In this document: positions 26,186 to 36,781 of the stretch, one piece after another
How the letters are laid out: every line of letters begins with the position of its first letter
Numbering within the stretch: position 1 is the stretch's first letter
Assembly: GCF_000763885.1 (NCBI RefSeq)
Contig: NZ_JRKO01000008.1
Location: 46,132 to 110,131, forward strand
Length of the DNA stretch: 64,000 nt
From: Paracoccus versutus
Lineage (GTDB): Bacteria > Pseudomonadota > Alphaproteobacteria > Rhodobacterales > Rhodobacteraceae
Reading direction: 5' to 3'
Made by a program: the position numbers and the translations under genes
Notes under the pieces: model-generated
The model's database searches: none
What the model saw: the letters and a program-made list of their open reading frames with translations, nothing else
Told to the model about the DNA's origin: nothing

Positions 26186-26821
26186 TCATTTCGTGCCGAA
26201 CATGCGGTCGCCGGCATCGCCCAGGCCGGGCACGATATAGCCATGCTCGTCCAGTCGCTCGTCCAGCGCCGCGGTCACGATCGGCACGTCGGGATGGGCC
26301 TCGCGCATCCGCGCCACCCCTTCGGGCGAGGCGAGCAGGCACAGGAAGCGCAGGTTGCGCGCCCCCGCCGCCTTGAGCAGGTCGATGGCCGCGACCGAGG
26401 AATTGCCCGTCGCCAGCATCGGATCGACGACGATGGTCATGCGTGCGTCCAGCGCGCTGGGAACCTTGGAATAATACTGCACCGGCTGCAGCGTCTCGGG
26501 GTCGCGGTAAAGCCCGATGAAGCCCACGCGCGCGGCCGGAATCAGCTCAAGGATGCCGTCGAGCAGCCCATTGCCGGCCCGCAGGATCGAGATCAGCGCC
26601 AGTTTCTTGCCTTCCAGCGTCGGCGCCTGCATCTCGCAAAGCGGGGTCTCGATGCGGATGGTGGTCATCTCCAGCTCGCGCGTGACCTCATAGGCCAGAA
26701 GCAGGCTGATCTCGCGCAGCAGGCGGCGGAAACCGGCGGTCGAGGTGGTCCTGTCGCGCATGAGCGTCAGCTTGTGCTGCACCAGCGGGTGATCGACGAC
26801 GGTCAGATGCGCTTGGGTCAT
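26186..26821 (-). CDS. upp: Uracil phosphoribosyltransferase
   Basis: Converts uracil and PRPP to UMP. The 211-residue protein has the type I PRTase features [20 protein letters not shown], the [17 protein letters not shown] loop, the PRPP-binding [19 protein letters not shown], and the uracil-binding C-terminus [20 protein letters not shown] 26821 overlaps the add stop (ATGA). Last gene of cdd-deoA-deoB-add-upp, where it recycles uracil released upstream in the pathway. Confidence 0.97.
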   Translation of the reverse strand: MTQAHLTVVDHPLVQHKLTLMRDRTTSTAGFRRLLREISLLLAYEVTRELEMTTIRIETPLCEMQAPTLEGKKLALISILRAGNGLLDGILELIPAARVGFIGLYRDPETLQPVQYYSKVPSALDARMTIVVDPMLATGNSSVAAIDLLKAAGARNLRFLCLLASPEGVARMREAHPDVPIVTAALDERLDEHGYIVPGLGDAGDRMFGTK

Positions 26822-27786
26822 GTCAGTTCCTTTCGCAGGCGGGTTCGGGTGGTCTGGTCGCAGAAAGCCGCGTCGACGGCCCAGAGGTTCATCTGGCGGA
26901 ACTCGGCCTCGGCCCAACCAAAGGCATCGGCAAGCCGCTGATATTCCTGCGACAGCGTGGTGTGGAAGAACGGCGGATCGTCGGTCGAGACGGTGACGCG
27001 CACGCCCGCGTCGGCAAGCCGGGCGATGGGATGGGCGGCCCAGTCCCGCACCAGCCCCAGCGCGACGTTCGAGCCGGGGCAAACCTCCAGCGTGATCCCA
27101 CGTTCGGCCAGGTCGCGCAGCAGCGCCGCGTCCTCGACGGCGCGGATGCCGTGGCCGATGCGGGTGACGCCCAGGGCCAGCGCATCGCGGATGGATTGCG
27201 GCCCCCGCCATTCGCCGGCATGGGCGGTCAGGCCCAGCCCGGCCTCGCGCGCGCAATCGAAGGCCCAGGCGAAATCGCCAAGCTCGCCCACGTCCTCGGC
27301 CCCGGCAATGCCGAGGCCCGCGACCCAGCCGCCCGAGGTCTCGGCGGCGCAGATCGCGGTCTTGCGGGCGCGCTCGGGGCCGAAATGGCGGATGCAGGTC
27401 AGCACGGCGCGGCTGGCGATGCCGTCGCGCTCGGCCTGGGCCGCGGCCTCCTCCATGGCGGCCAGGTAGTCGCGCCATGCGGCAAGATCCGCGCCGCCGC
27501 AGAACTCGGGCGAGACGAATAGCTCGACATAGATCGCGCCCTGCTCGACGCATTCCGCCAGCACCTCGGACAGCAGCCGCGCATAGTCCCGCGGCGTCGC
27601 CAGGACCGAGGTCGCGGCTTCATAGACGCGCAGGAAATCCCTGAAATCGCGATACGCATAGGCGCCGCGCTCGTCGAAGATGCCGGCGATGTCGCGGTGC
27701 TTTTCGGCCGCAAGCGCGCGGATGAAGCCGGGGGGCGCCGCGCCCTCCAGATGCAGGTGCAGCTCGATCTTCTTGAGCGACTTCAC
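26818..27786 (-). CDS. add: Adenosine deaminase
   Basis: Zinc-dependent deamination of (deoxy)adenosine to (deoxy)inosine, 322 residues. Metal and catalytic motifs: [10 protein letters not shown] (two His), [10 protein letters not shown] (His and Glu) and [11 protein letters not shown] (Asp pair). The start is GTG at 27786, chosen because it makes a GTGA overlap with the deoB stop, has GGGAGG 8 bp upstream, and yields the standard N-terminus [10 protein letters not shown]. Some family members are adenine deaminases or act on related substrates; operon context favours nucleoside salvage. Confidence 0.92.
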   Translation of the reverse strand: MKSLKKIELHLHLEGAAPPGFIRALAAEKHRDIAGIFDERGAYAYRDFRDFLRVYEAATSVLATPRDYARLLSEVLAECVEQGAIYVELFVSPEFCGGADLAAWRDYLAAMEEAAAQAERDGIASRAVLTCIRHFGPERARKTAICAAETSGGWVAGLGIAGAEDVGELGDFAWAFDCAREAGLGLTAHAGEWRGPQSIRDALALGVTRIGHGIRAVEDAALLRDLAERGITLEVCPGSNVALGLVRDWAAHPIARLADAGVRVTVSTDDPPFFHTTLSQEYQRLADAFGWAEAEFRQMNLWAVDAAFCDQTTRTRLRKELT

Positions 27787-28967
27787 AGGAACGACCTCCC
27801 CGGCCCGACCGGCGGCAGGCGAAGGTGCGCGGCGACCGAGGCGGCGATGTCGGCGAAACCCACCTGGCCGATTTCGCGCACGCCACAACCCCAGCCCAGC
27901 ACCGGCACGCGCTCGCGGGTGTGGTCGGTGCCGTGCCAGGTCGGGTCGTTGCCGTGGTCGGCGGTAAAGATCGCCAGATCCCCCGGCCGCAGCCGCGCCA
28001 TCAGCGCACCGGCCACCCCGTCGAACCATTCCAGCGCCGCCGCATAGCCCGCCACGTCGCGGCGATGGCCATAAAGGCTGTCGAACTCGACGAAATTGGC
28101 GAAGGTCAGGCTGCCCGGTTCGGCCTGATCCGCCAAGGCCAGCAGATGGCCGGCCAGGTCGGCGTCCGACCGGCCCTTGTGCAGGGCCGAGATGCCGCGA
28201 TGCGAGAAGATGTCGCCGATCTTGCCCACCGCATGGGTCGCCCGCCCCGCCTCCTGCGCCACGTCCAGCAGCGTCGGGCCCGGCGGGGCGATGGCATAGT
28301 CGCGGCGGTTCGGGGTGCGGGCGAAACTGCCCTCGGCGCCCAGGAAGGGCCGGGCGATGACCCGGCCCACGCGCATCGGATGGACCATAGCGGCCACATC
28401 CTGACAAAGCCGATAGAGCCGGTCGAGGCCGAAGGCGTCCTCATGCGCGGCAATCTGCAACACGCTGTCGGCCGAGGTATAGCAGATCGGCCAGCCGCTG
28501 CGCAGATGCTCGGCCCCCAGCCGGGCGATGATCTCGGTCCCCGAGGCATGTTCGTTGCCCAGGATGCCCCCGGTTCCCGCGGCCTGGGCGATGCGCTGGG
28601 CCAGATCGGCCGGAAAGGCCGGGCGGGCGTCGGGGAAATAATGCCAGTCCCAGGGCACCGGCACGCCCGCGATCTCCCAATGGCCCGAGGGGGTGTCCTT
28701 GCCGCGCGAAACCTCGGTCGCCGTACCCCACAGCCCCTGCGGCCGGGCGCCGAGGCCCGGTGCCGCCTCGCCGCTGGCCAGCCGGATCGCGGCGCCAAGG
28801 CCAAGCGCGTCCAGATGCGGCATGATGAGCGGCCGCGCCTGGGCGATATGGGCCAGCGTGTTCGCGCCGGTATCGGGCAGGCCGTCGTTGAAATAGGCGC
28901 CCGCGTCGGGCGCGCCGCCGATGCCGACCGAATCCATCACGATCAGGAAGGCGCGTCTGTCGGTCAT
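27783..28967 (-). CDS. deoB: Phosphopentomutase
   Basis: Interconverts (deoxy)ribose 1- and 5-phosphate, using an alkaline phosphatase-like dimetal site. The 394-residue length is normal. Visible motifs are [24 protein letters not shown] (with the phospho-acceptor Thr region), [16 protein letters not shown] and [19 protein letters not shown]. It overlaps deoA and add by 4 bp on both sides, so the operon is translationally coupled throughout. Confidence 0.97.
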   Translation of the reverse strand: MTDRRAFLIVMDSVGIGGAPDAGAYFNDGLPDTGANTLAHIAQARPLIMPHLDALGLGAAIRLASGEAAPGLGARPQGLWGTATEVSRGKDTPSGHWEIAGVPVPWDWHYFPDARPAFPADLAQRIAQAAGTGGILGNEHASGTEIIARLGAEHLRSGWPICYTSADSVLQIAAHEDAFGLDRLYRLCQDVAAMVHPMRVGRVIARPFLGAEGSFARTPNRRDYAIAPPGPTLLDVAQEAGRATHAVGKIGDIFSHRGISALHKGRSDADLAGHLLALADQAEPGSLTFANFVEFDSLYGHRRDVAGYAAALEWFDGVAGALMARLRPGDLAIFTADHGNDPTWHGTDHTRERVPVLGWGCGVREIGQVGFADIAASVAAHLRLPPVGPGRSFL

Positions 28968-30253
28968 GTTACCTCGCTGCGGATCAACGGCCCCGGCTCC
29001 GGGCCATCGCCCAGCAGATAGGCGGCCGCGACGGTGGCGGCCGCCGCATCGGCCGCCGCCTCCGAGGCGGCATGGACCAGCGCCAGCGGCCGCCCCTCGC
29101 CCGCCTCTTCGCCGATGCGCAGCATCTGCGCAAGCCCCACGCGCGGGTCGATCCGGTCGCGGGCATGCAGCCGCCCGCCGCCAAGCGCGACCACGGCATG
29201 ACCCAGCGCCTCGGTGTCGATGGCGGCGACGCGGCCATGGCCGGGCACGGCGCGGATCACCGGCGCGGACGGCAGGTGGCGGTCGGGATGCTCCAGCAGG
29301 TCGGCCGGCCCGCCCTGGGCCGCGACCATGCGGGCGAAACGCTCGGCCGCGGCGCCGCTTTCCAGCGCCTGCAGGGCCCCCGTCAGCCCGACCAGCTCCA
29401 GGCAGGCCGAGGAGAGCGCCAGCGACAGGTCGCGCAGCGCACCCTGCCCGCCGGTCAGCACGGCGATGGCCTCGCGCAGTTCCAGCGCATTGCCGGCGGC
29501 GCGGGCCAGGGGCTGGTCCATGTCGGTGACATAGGCGCGGGTGCGGCAGCCGGCGCCGGTCGCGGTATCGACCAGCGCGCGCGCCAGGGCCAGCGCGGCA
29601 TCGGGGCCGCGCAGAAAGGCGCCGCTGCCCTGCTTGACGTCCAGCACCAGCGCATCAAGTCCCGCCGCCAGCTTCTTGGACAGGATCGAGGCGGTGATCA
29701 GGTCGATCGAGCCCACCGTCGCGCTTTCGTCGCGGATCGCGTAAAGCCGCGCATCGGCCAGCGCAAGCTCGCGCCCCGCCGCGACGATGGCACAGCCGAC
29801 CTGCCCGGTGACGCGGCGGAACTCGGCCTCGGGCAGCGCGGTGTGGAAACCGGGGATCGCCTCGAGCTTGTCCAGCGTGCCGCCGGTATGGCCCAGCCCG
29901 CGCCCCGAGATCATCGGCACATAGGCGCCGCAACAGGCCACCAGCGGCGCAAGGACCAGGCTGACCGTATCGCCGATGCCGCCGGTCGAATGCTTGTCCA
30001 CCACCGGCCCCGGCAGATCCCAGCGCAACACGTCGCCGGAATCGCGCATGGCGCGGGTCAGCGCCACCCGGCCCGCCTCGTCCAGACCGCGCAGCAGCAC
30101 CGCCATGGCAAAGGCCGCGGCCTGCGCGTCGCTGACCGAGCCGTCGGCCAGGCCGCGCGCGATCAGCGCGGCCCCCGCCGCGTCCAGCCCGCGCCCGTCG
30201 CGCACGGCGGCGATCACCGGACGCGGATCGGGGCGGGGATCGGCAGGGCTCAT
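28964..30253 (-). CDS. deoA: Thymidine phosphorylase
   Basis: Phosphorolysis of thymidine/deoxyuridine to base and deoxyribose 1-phosphate. The 429-residue protein has the glycosyltransferase family 3 signature [36 protein letters not shown], the helix [13 protein letters not shown] and [12 protein letters not shown] 30253 overlaps the cdd stop (ATGA). Its products feed deoB (sugar phosphate) and, for uracil, upp. Confidence 0.97.
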   Translation of the reverse strand: MSPADPRPDPRPVIAAVRDGRGLDAAGAALIARGLADGSVSDAQAAAFAMAVLLRGLDEAGRVALTRAMRDSGDVLRWDLPGPVVDKHSTGGIGDTVSLVLAPLVACCGAYVPMISGRGLGHTGGTLDKLEAIPGFHTALPEAEFRRVTGQVGCAIVAAGRELALADARLYAIRDESATVGSIDLITASILSKKLAAGLDALVLDVKQGSGAFLRGPDAALALARALVDTATGAGCRTRAYVTDMDQPLARAAGNALELREAIAVLTGGQGALRDLSLALSSACLELVGLTGALQALESGAAAERFARMVAAQGGPADLLEHPDRHLPSAPVIRAVPGHGRVAAIDTEALGHAVVALGGGRLHARDRIDPRVGLAQMLRIGEEAGEGRPLALVHAASEAAADAAAATVAAAYLLGDGPEPGPLIRSEVT

Positions 30254-30645
30254 TCGGTGCCCGACATGTGGCTGATGCCGAAACGGCCGGGCAGCAGCTC
30301 GCCGATGGTCGTGGCCAGTTCGTCGCCGCGGGTCGTGGCCAGCAGCACCGGCGTCTCGGGGCGGCCGAACTCGGCCAGCTTCTGCCGGCAGCCGCCGCAG
30401 GGCGGCACCGGGCCTTGCGAGTCGGCGATGACGGCGACCTCGACGATCTCGGTCTCGCCCGCGGCGACCATGGCGGCGATGGCGCCGGCCTCGGCGCAGG
30501 TGCCCTCGGGATAGGCCACGTTCTCGACGTTGCAGCCGGCATAGATCCGCCCCGAGGCGCCGCGCACCGCCGCCCCGACCTTGAAGTTGGAATAGGGCGC
30601 ATAGGCCCTTTCGCGCACCTCGCGCGCCGCATCCAGAAGCGCCAT
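30250..30645 (-). CDS. cdd: Cytidine deaminase
   Basis: Homotetrameric zinc enzyme, 131 residues, converting (deoxy)cytidine to (deoxy)uridine. The catalytic segments are TCAEAGAIAAM (zinc Cys and catalytic Glu in the CAE motif) and PCGGCRQKLAEF (two zinc Cys), with YSNFKVGAAV at the N-terminus. ATG 30645 has AGGTGGGG upstream and is preferred over the GTG at 30654. First gene of the salvage operon; divergent from maeB across 173 bp, where any promoter must lie. An 11-bp tandem duplication (AAGAGCGGCGC) is at 30711-30732. Confidence 0.96.
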   Translation of the reverse strand: MALLDAAREVRERAYAPYSNFKVGAAVRGASGRIYAGCNVENVAYPEGTCAEAGAIAAMVAAGETEIVEVAVIADSQGPVPPCGGCRQKLAEFGRPETPVLLATTRGDELATTIGELLPGRFGISHMSGTE

Positions 30646-30818
30646 CGACCCCACCTTTCGCCTGCCCGTCCGACCGGATCAGGAGTTTGCGCGCGCGCCC
30701 CGCACGATGCAAGAGCGGCGCAAGAGCGGCGCATCCCCGCCCGCTTCCGCGATGCCCCCTGTTCCCCGGCAAAAAAATAGTTTAACGCTGAACCATCTTG
30801 AGAGGAGAGGGTCTGGCG

Positions 30819-33098
30819 ATGGAAGAACGCAGGCAGGACAACGCCCGGCAGGCGGCACTGGATTATCACGAGTATCCGCGCCCCGGTAAGCTCGAGGTCC
30901 GGGCGACCAAGCCCCTTGCCAACGGCCGCGACCTGAGCCGCGCCTATTCGCCCGGCGTGGCAGAAGCCTGCCTGGAGATCAAGGCCGACCCCGCCACGGC
31001 CGCCCGCTATACCGCACGCGGCAACCTCGTCGCCGTGGTCTCGAACGGCACCGCCGTGCTGGGACTGGGCAATATCGGCGCGCTGGCCTCGAAGCCGGTG
31101 ATGGAGGGCAAGGCGGTCCTGTTCAAGAAATTCGCCAATATCGACTGCTTCGACCTGGAGCTGAACGAGCCCGACCCCGAGAAGCTGGCCGAGATCGTCT
31201 GCGCGCTGGAGCCGACCTTCGGCGCGATCAACCTGGAAGACATCAAGGCCCCCGACTGCTTCATCGTCGAGAAGCTGTGCCGCGAGCGGATGAACATCCC
31301 GGTCTTCCACGACGACCAGCACGGCACCGCCATCGTCGTCGGCGCCGCCGCGACCAACGCCCTGCACATCGCCCACAAGCGTTTCGAGGACATCAAGGTG
31401 GTCTCGACCGGCGGCGGCGCGGCCGGCATCGCCTGCCTCAACATGCTGCTGAAGCTGGGCGTCAAGCGCGAGAACGTCTGGCTTTGCGACATCGCCGGCC
31501 TGGTCCATGAGGGCCGGACCGAAGAGATGACGCCGCAAAAGGCGGAATATGCGCAAAAGACCGACCTGCGCACGCTGGACCAGGTGATCGAGGGCGCAGA
31601 CCTGTTCCTGGGCCTGTCCGGCCCCGGCGTGCTGAAGCCCGAGATGGTGGCCCGGATGGCCAAGCGGCCGATCATCTTCGCGCTGGCCAACCCCACGCCC
31701 GAAATCCTGCCCGAGGATGCCCGCACCGTCGCCCCCGACGCGATCATCGCCACCGGGCGCAGCGACTATCCGAACCAGGTCAACAACGTCCTGTGCTTTC
31801 CCTTCATCTTCCGCGGCGCGCTGGACGTGGGCGCGACCACGATCAACGACGAGATGCAGCTGGCCTGCATCGAGGGCATCGCCGCGCTGGCCCGCGCCAC
31901 CACCAGCGCCGAGGCGGCGATGGCCTATCGCGGCGAGAAGCTGAGCTTCGGCGCGGATTACCTGATCCCCAAGCCCTTCGACCCGCGGCTGATCGGCGTC
32001 GTCTCGACCGCCGTCGCCCGCGCCGCGATGGAGACCGGCGTCGCCACCCGGCCGCTGGAGGACGTGGCCGCCTACAAGCGCAAGCTGGACGGCTCGGTCT
32101 TCCGCTCGGCGCTGATCATGCGCCCGGTCTTCGAGGCCGCCGCCACCGCCAAGCGCCGCATCGTCTTTGCCGAGGGCGAGGACGAGCGGGTGCTGCGCGC
32201 GGCAAACGCCATGCTCGAGGAAACCACCGACGCGCCGATCCTGATCGGTCGCCCCGAGGTGATCGAGATGCGCGCCGAGCGCGCCGGCCTGCCGATCCGC
32301 CCCGGCCGCGACTTCGAGATCGTGAACCCGGAAAACGACCCGCGCTATCGCGACTACTGGGGCACCTATCACGAGTTGATGGCCCGGCGCGGCGTGACGC
32401 CGGACATCGCCCGCGCCATCATGCGCACCAACACCACCGCCATCGGCGCCGTCATGGTGCATCGGGGCGAGGCCGACAGCCTGATCTGCGGCACCTTTGG
32501 CCAATACAGCTGGCACCTGAACTATATCACCCAGATCCTGGCCCGCGACGGGCTGCGCCCGCATGGTGCGCTGTCGCTGATGATCCTCGAGGACGGGCCG
32601 CTGTTCATCGCCGACACCCAGGTCAACCACGCCCCCACCCCCGAACAGGTGGCCGAGGCCGCCATCGGCGCCGCCCGCCATGTCCGCCGCTTCGGCGTGA
32701 CGCCGAAGGTCGCGCTGTGCAGCCATTCGCAATTCGGCAACCTCGACACCGAGTCGGGGCGCAAGATGCGCGCCGCGCTGGCGATCCTCGAGGCGCGCGG
32801 CGTCGATTTCATCTTCGACGGCGAGATGCATGTCGATTCCGCGCTCGACCCCGCGATCCGCGAACGCCTGCTGCCGCGCTCGCGCATCGAGGGGGCGGCG
32901 AACGCGCTGGTGTTCTCGGGCACCGACTCGGCCTCGGGGGTGCGCAACGCGCTCAAGCTCAAGGCCAACGGGCTGGAGGTCGGGCCGATCCTGATGGGCA
33001 TGGGCAACCGCGCCCATATCGTCACCCCCTCGATCACCACCCGCGGGCTGCTGAACATGAGCGCCATCGCCGGCACCCCGGTCGATCATTATCGCTAG
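30819..33098 (+). CDS. maeB: NADP-dependent malic enzyme with phosphotransacetylase-like domain
   Basis: Oxidative decarboxylation of malate to pyruvate with NADP. The 759-residue protein is the long, two-domain type: N-terminal malic enzyme (about 1-430; [57 protein letters not shown]) and C-terminal phosphotransacetylase-like domain (from about 440; [18 protein letters not shown]), which is regulatory in characterised enzymes. ATG 30819 has AGGAGAGGG upstream. It is followed by prpE on the same strand, separated by 243 bp with regulatory sites. Confidence 0.95.
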   Translation: MEERRQDNARQAALDYHEYPRPGKLEVRATKPLANGRDLSRAYSPGVAEACLEIKADPATAARYTARGNLVAVVSNGTAVLGLGNIGALASKPVMEGKAVLFKKFANIDCFDLELNEPDPEKLAEIVCALEPTFGAINLEDIKAPDCFIVEKLCRERMNIPVFHDDQHGTAIVVGAAATNALHIAHKRFEDIKVVSTGGGAAGIACLNMLLKLGVKRENVWLCDIAGLVHEGRTEEMTPQKAEYAQKTDLRTLDQVIEGADLFLGLSGPGVLKPEMVARMAKRPIIFALANPTPEILPEDARTVAPDAIIATGRSDYPNQVNNVLCFPFIFRGALDVGATTINDEMQLACIEGIAALARATTSAEAAMAYRGEKLSFGADYLIPKPFDPRLIGVVSTAVARAAMETGVATRPLEDVAAYKRKLDGSVFRSALIMRPVFEAAATAKRRIVFAEGEDERVLRAANAMLEETTDAPILIGRPEVIEMRAERAGLPIRPGRDFEIVNPENDPRYRDYWGTYHELMARRGVTPDIARAIMRTNTTAIGAVMVHRGEADSLICGTFGQYSWHLNYITQILARDGLRPHGALSLMILEDGPLFIADTQVNHAPTPEQVAEAAIGAARHVRRFGVTPKVALCSHSQFGNLDTESGRKMRAALAILEARGVDFIFDGEMHVDSALDPAIRERLLPRSRIEGAANALVFSGTDSASGVRNALKLKANGLEVGPILMGMGNRAHIVTPSITTRGLLNMSAIAGTPVDHYR

Positions 33099-33154
33099 GC
33101 GCAGGCGGGCGGGGGCGCGGTGATTCTGCCGCCGCCCCGCCCGGCCGGCCGGTT

Positions 33155-33242
33155 TTTGCAAAACGGCACGGGTTTTTCAGCGCGCAGCAAAGTCCCGCGC
33201 CCTTTGCAAACTATTTCACGCCGCGGCGCGGCATTCTGCAAA
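33155..33242. promoter_or_regulatory. Three TTTGCAAA-type sites upstream of prpE (ScfR-family operator candidates)
   Basis: TTTGCAAA occurs at 33155-33162 and 33203-33210, and TCTGCAAA (one mismatch) at 33235-33242. TTTGCAAA pairs are the reported recognition element of the short-chain fatty acyl-CoA regulators (PccR in Rhodobacter, RamB relatives). The partner half-site 4 bp downstream is weak in each case. The gene downstream makes propionyl-CoA, a known ligand pathway for this family. Confidence 0.55.
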
Positions 33243-33341
33243 ACTTTCCGTCGCACCCCGCGACTGTGGGCGATAACATCCTTGCGCCCTGGCCTCGGGC
33301 GCGCATAACTCCGGCCCATTCATCCGGGGAGGAGTTGGTTC

Positions 33342-35246
33342 ATGGGATATCGTGAGATCTATTCCGCCTGGCAGGCAGATCCCGAGGGTTTCTGGATGCA
33401 GGCGGCCGGGGCGATCGACTGGGAGCGCGAGCCCTCGAAGGCGCTTTTCGACGACAAGGCCCCGATCTACGAATGGTTCTCGGACGGGATGGTCAACACC
33501 TGCTGGAACGCGGTGGACCGCCATGTCCTGGCCGGCCGCGGCGACCAGGTCGCCATCCAGCACGAAAGCCCGATCACGCTGTCGTCCAAGGGCATCACCT
33601 ACAAGCAATTGCAGGATCGCGTCGCCTCGCTGGCCGGCGCGCTGCGCATGCGCGGCGTCGAAAAGGGCGACCGCGTCATCATCTACATGCCGATGATCCC
33701 CGAGGCGCTGGAGGCGATGCTGGCCTGCGCCCGGCTGGGCGCCATCCATTCCGTGGTCTTCGGCGGCTTTGCGGCGAACGAGCTGGCGGTGCGCATCGAC
33801 GATTGCCAGCCCAAGGCGATCATCGCCGCCTCCTGCGGGCTCGAGCCGAACCGGGTCGTCCATTACAAGCCGCTGCTCGACGCCGCCATCGACATGGCCC
33901 AGCACAAGCCCGAGTTCTGCGTGATCTTCCAGCGCGAGCAGGAGGTGGCCAAGCTGGTCGAGGGCCGCGACTTCAACTGGCACGGCTTCCAATACGGCGT
34001 GAAGCCCGCCGAATGCGTCCCGGTCGAGGGCAACCACCCGGCCTATATCCTTTATACCTCGGGAACCACCGGCCAGCCCAAGGGCGTGGTGCGCCATACC
34101 GCCGGCCATCTGGTGGCGCTGCAATGGTCGATGACCAACATCTACAACATCGCCGCCGGCGACCGTTTCTGGGCCGCCTCGGACGTGGGCTGGGTCGTCG
34201 GCCACAGCTATATCTGCTACGGGCCGCTGATCGCCGGCGCGACCACCGTGGTCTTCGAGGGCAAGCCGGTCGGCACCCCGCATCCGGGCGTCTTCTGGCG
34301 CATCATCCAGAACCACCGCATCAAGAGCTTCTTTACCGCCCCCACCGCCCTGCGCGCCATCCGCCGCGAGGATCCCGAGGGCGAATGGATCCGCCGCTAC
34401 AAGCTGCACGACCTGCAAGCCCTGTTCCTGGCCGGCGAGCGCGCCGACCCCGACACGGTGAAATGGGCGCAGGAACATCTGGGCGTGCCGGTGGTCGATC
34501 ACTGGTGGCAGACCGAGACCGGCTGGGCCATCGCCGCCAATCCCATCGGCATCGAGACCCTGCCGACCAAGCTCGGCAGCCCCTCGGTGCCGATGCCCGG
34601 CTATGACGTGCAGGTGCTGGACGAGGCCGGCCACCCGGTGCCCGCGGGCACGCTGGGCGCCATCGCGGTCAAGCTGCCCCTGCCGCCCGGCACGCTGCCG
34701 GGGCTGTGGAATGCCGAAAGCCGCTTTCGCAAGTCCTATCTCGACCATTTCCCCGGCTATTACGAGACCGGCGACGCCGGCTATATCGACGAGGAGGGCT
34801 ATCTCTACATCATGGCGCGCACCGACGACGTGATCAACGTCGCCGGCCACCGGCTGTCGACCGGCGCCATGGAAGAGGTGCTGGCCAGCCATCCCGCCGT
34901 CGCCGAATGCGCGGTGATCGGCGTGGCTGACAGCCTCAAGGGCCAGTCGCCCGTCGGCTTCCTGTGCCTCAAGGCCGGGGTCGCGACGCCGCATGAGCAG
35001 GTGGTGCGCGAGGTGGTCAAGCTGGTGCGCGACAAGATCGGCCCGGTCGCGGCCTTCAAGTCGGCTTGCGTGGTGGACCGGCTGCCCAAGACCCGTTCGG
35101 GCAAGATCCTGCGCGCCACCATGGCCAAGATCGCCGATGGCGAGCCCTTCAAGACCCCCGCCACCATCGACGACCCGGCGATCCTGGACGAGATCCGCGA
35201 GGCGCTGGCAGGGATCGGCTATCCCGAAGCCGCCAAGGCGGGCTAG
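33342..35246 (+). CDS. prpE: Propionyl-CoA synthetase (propionate-CoA ligase)
   Basis: AMP-forming acyl-CoA synthetase, 634 residues, activating propionate. The N-terminal REIYSAWQADPEGFW is typical of PrpE rather than Acs. The ATP-binding motif is YILYTSGTTGQPKGVVRHTAGH, followed by DVGWVVGHSYICYGPL, VVDHWWQTETGWAIA, and the C-terminal domain lysine in KTRSGKILRATM. ATG 33342 follows GGGGAGGAGTTGGTTC, a strong ribosome site. The product would enter the ethylmalonyl/methylmalonyl-CoA route. Regulation by an acyl-CoA-sensing regulator is suggested by the TTTGCAAA sites. Confidence 0.95.
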   Translation: MGYREIYSAWQADPEGFWMQAAGAIDWEREPSKALFDDKAPIYEWFSDGMVNTCWNAVDRHVLAGRGDQVAIQHESPITLSSKGITYKQLQDRVASLAGALRMRGVEKGDRVIIYMPMIPEALEAMLACARLGAIHSVVFGGFAANELAVRIDDCQPKAIIAASCGLEPNRVVHYKPLLDAAIDMAQHKPEFCVIFQREQEVAKLVEGRDFNWHGFQYGVKPAECVPVEGNHPAYILYTSGTTGQPKGVVRHTAGHLVALQWSMTNIYNIAAGDRFWAASDVGWVVGHSYICYGPLIAGATTVVFEGKPVGTPHPGVFWRIIQNHRIKSFFTAPTALRAIRREDPEGEWIRRYKLHDLQALFLAGERADPDTVKWAQEHLGVPVVDHWWQTETGWAIAANPIGIETLPTKLGSPSVPMPGYDVQVLDEAGHPVPAGTLGAIAVKLPLPPGTLPGLWNAESRFRKSYLDHFPGYYETGDAGYIDEEGYLYIMARTDDVINVAGHRLSTGAMEEVLASHPAVAECAVIGVADSLKGQSPVGFLCLKAGVATPHEQVVREVVKLVRDKIGPVAAFKSACVVDRLPKTRSGKILRATMAKIADGEPFKTPATIDDPAILDEIREALAGIGYPEAAKAG

Positions 35247-35266
35247 ACCCCGCCCGGCGGCACTGT

Positions 35267-35357
35267 CGCATGGGTATTTGTGCAACGGAGAAAGACCACA
35301 GGCGGCGCCCCATCCGGCGCCGCCTGTGCTTCTTTCGTGCATAAGCATCCTCGGGGG
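35267..35357. repeat. Dispersed-repeat pair bracketing the prpE/aroA terminator
   Basis: A plus-strand copy at 35267-35295 (CATGGGTATTTG core) and a degenerate minus-strand copy at 35329-35357 face each other around the hairpin at 35297-35328. Same element family as at 4788-4932, 60971-61063 and 63704-63730. Confidence 0.6.
35297..35328. terminator. Bidirectional hairpin terminator between prpE and aroA
   Basis: Perfect 13-bp stem CACAGGCGGCGCC / GGCGCCGCCTGTG with a 6-nt loop CCATCC, lying between two convergent genes. It is flanked by AGAAAGA on the left and TCTTTC on the right, so the stem can extend with mismatches. It can serve both transcripts, including the very long nuo-to-aroA strand. 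Confidence 0.8.
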
Positions 35358-35392
35358 TCCGGGGGCAGACAGCCCCCGGCTTCTGCGCGGTT

Positions 35393-36724
35393 TCAGTCGA
35401 TCCGCGCACCGAGGCCGCGCATCAGCGGCAGGAAATCCGGGAAGGAGGTGGCGATCGGGCCGCCGTCGTCCACCGTGATCGGCTGCTCGGAGGCAAGGCC
35501 CGCGACCAGGAAGGACATGGCGATGCGGTGGTCGAGATGCGTGGCGCAGGTGGCGCCGCCCGTCAGCCCGCCCTTGCCATGGACGGTCATGGTGTCCGGG
35601 GTGGTCTCGACAGCCGCGCCATTGGCGACAAGGCCGGTGGCCATGGCCTCGATCCGGTCGCTTTCCTTGACGCGCAATTCGTGGACGCCCTGCATGACGG
35701 TCGTGCCCTCGGCAAAGCAGGCGATGACCGAGAGGATCGGGAATTCGTCGATCATGCTGGCGGCGCGTTCGGGCGGCACGGTCACGCCCTTCAGCGGGCC
35801 ATGGCGGACGACAAGGTCGGCGACCGGCTCGCCGCCCTCTTCGCGCTGGTTCTGGAAGCTGATGTCGGCGCCCATTTCCAGCAAGGTGACATAGAGCCCG
35901 TCGCGGGTCGGGTTGCGGCTGACGCCGGGGACGCGGATCTGCGAGCCGGGCACGATCAGCGCCGCCGCCACCGGAAAGGCGGCGCTGGACGGGTCGCGCG
36001 GCACCGCCACCGGCTGCGGCTTCAGTTCCGGCCGGCCTTGCAGGGTGATGACATGGCCTTCATCCGTCGTCTCGCTGCGGATGCTGGCGCCGAAGCCCGC
36101 GAGCATGCGCTCGGTATGGTCGCGGGTCGGTTCGGATTCGACCACCACCGTCTCGCCCGGCGCATTCAGGCCGGCCAGCAGCACCGCCGACTTGATCTGG
36201 GCGCTGGCGACCGGGGTCTTGTAGCGCACCGGCACCGGATCGGCCGCGCCCCTGATGGTCAGGGGCAGGCGCTTGCCTTCGCGGGCCGTCACCTGAGCGC
36301 CGAACAGCTCCAGCGGGTCGGTGACGCGGCCCATCGGCCGGCGCGACAGGCTGGCGTCGCCGGTAAAGGTGGCGGTGATCGGCGTCGTGGCCATGGCGCC
36401 CATGATCAGCCGCACGCCGGTGCCGGAATTGCCGCAATCGATCACGCCCTCGGGCTCGGCGAAGCCGCCGACGCCGACGCCCCTCACCCGCCATTCCCCC
36501 TCGCCCAGGCGTTCGACCTGCGCGCCGAAGGCCCGCATCGCCGAGGCCGTGTCCAGCACGTCCTGGCCCTCCAGCAGCCCGGTGATATGGGTCTCGCCCA
36601 CCGCCAGCGCGCCCAGGATCAGCGCGCGGTGGCTGATCGACTTGTCGCCCGGCACCTTGGCCTCGCCGGCCAGGGGGCCCGAGCGGCGGGCGGTCATCGG
36701 CAGCGGTTCGGCGGAATGTGACAT
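35393..36724 (-). CDS. aroA: EPSP synthase, class II type
   Basis: 5-enolpyruvylshikimate-3-phosphate synthase of the shikimate pathway, 443 residues. All four motifs used to define the class II (CP4-like) enzymes are present: GDKS (26-29), SAQIK (174-178), RDHTE (201-205) and NPTR (in VSRNPTRDG). At the site where CP4 has GNAATG, this enzyme has GNSGTG (Gly101), so the alanine tied to glyphosate tolerance in CP4 is absent. ATG 36724 gives [16 protein letters not shown]. It is 57 bp after trmB and is the last gene of the long minus-strand array. Confidence 0.95.
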   Translation of the reverse strand: MSHSAEPLPMTARRSGPLAGEAKVPGDKSISHRALILGALAVGETHITGLLEGQDVLDTASAMRAFGAQVERLGEGEWRVRGVGVGGFAEPEGVIDCGNSGTGVRLIMGAMATTPITATFTGDASLSRRPMGRVTDPLELFGAQVTAREGKRLPLTIRGAADPVPVRYKTPVASAQIKSAVLLAGLNAPGETVVVESEPTRDHTERMLAGFGASIRSETTDEGHVITLQGRPELKPQPVAVPRDPSSAAFPVAAALIVPGSQIRVPGVSRNPTRDGLYVTLLEMGADISFQNQREEGGEPVADLVVRHGPLKGVTVPPERAASMIDEFPILSVIACFAEGTTVMQGVHELRVKESDRIEAMATGLVANGAAVETTPDTMTVHGKGGLTGGATCATHLDHRIAMSFLVAGLASEQPITVDDGGPIATSFPDFLPLMRGLGARID

Positions 36725-36781
36725 GAAGGCCCCCTGGTGCGTGTCGCGCAAGGTGATAGCGGTCACGGGCGGGGGTTGCAA

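Noticed and set aside
26186..27553. Apparent fusion protein ending in uracil phosphoribosyltransferase
   Set aside because: The N-terminal part is add in another frame; upp starts at 26821 with an ATGA overlap.
29655..35348. Long minus-strand open frames opposite maeB and prpE
   Set aside because: Antisense shadows of intact enzymes; they cross promoters and terminators without any family match.
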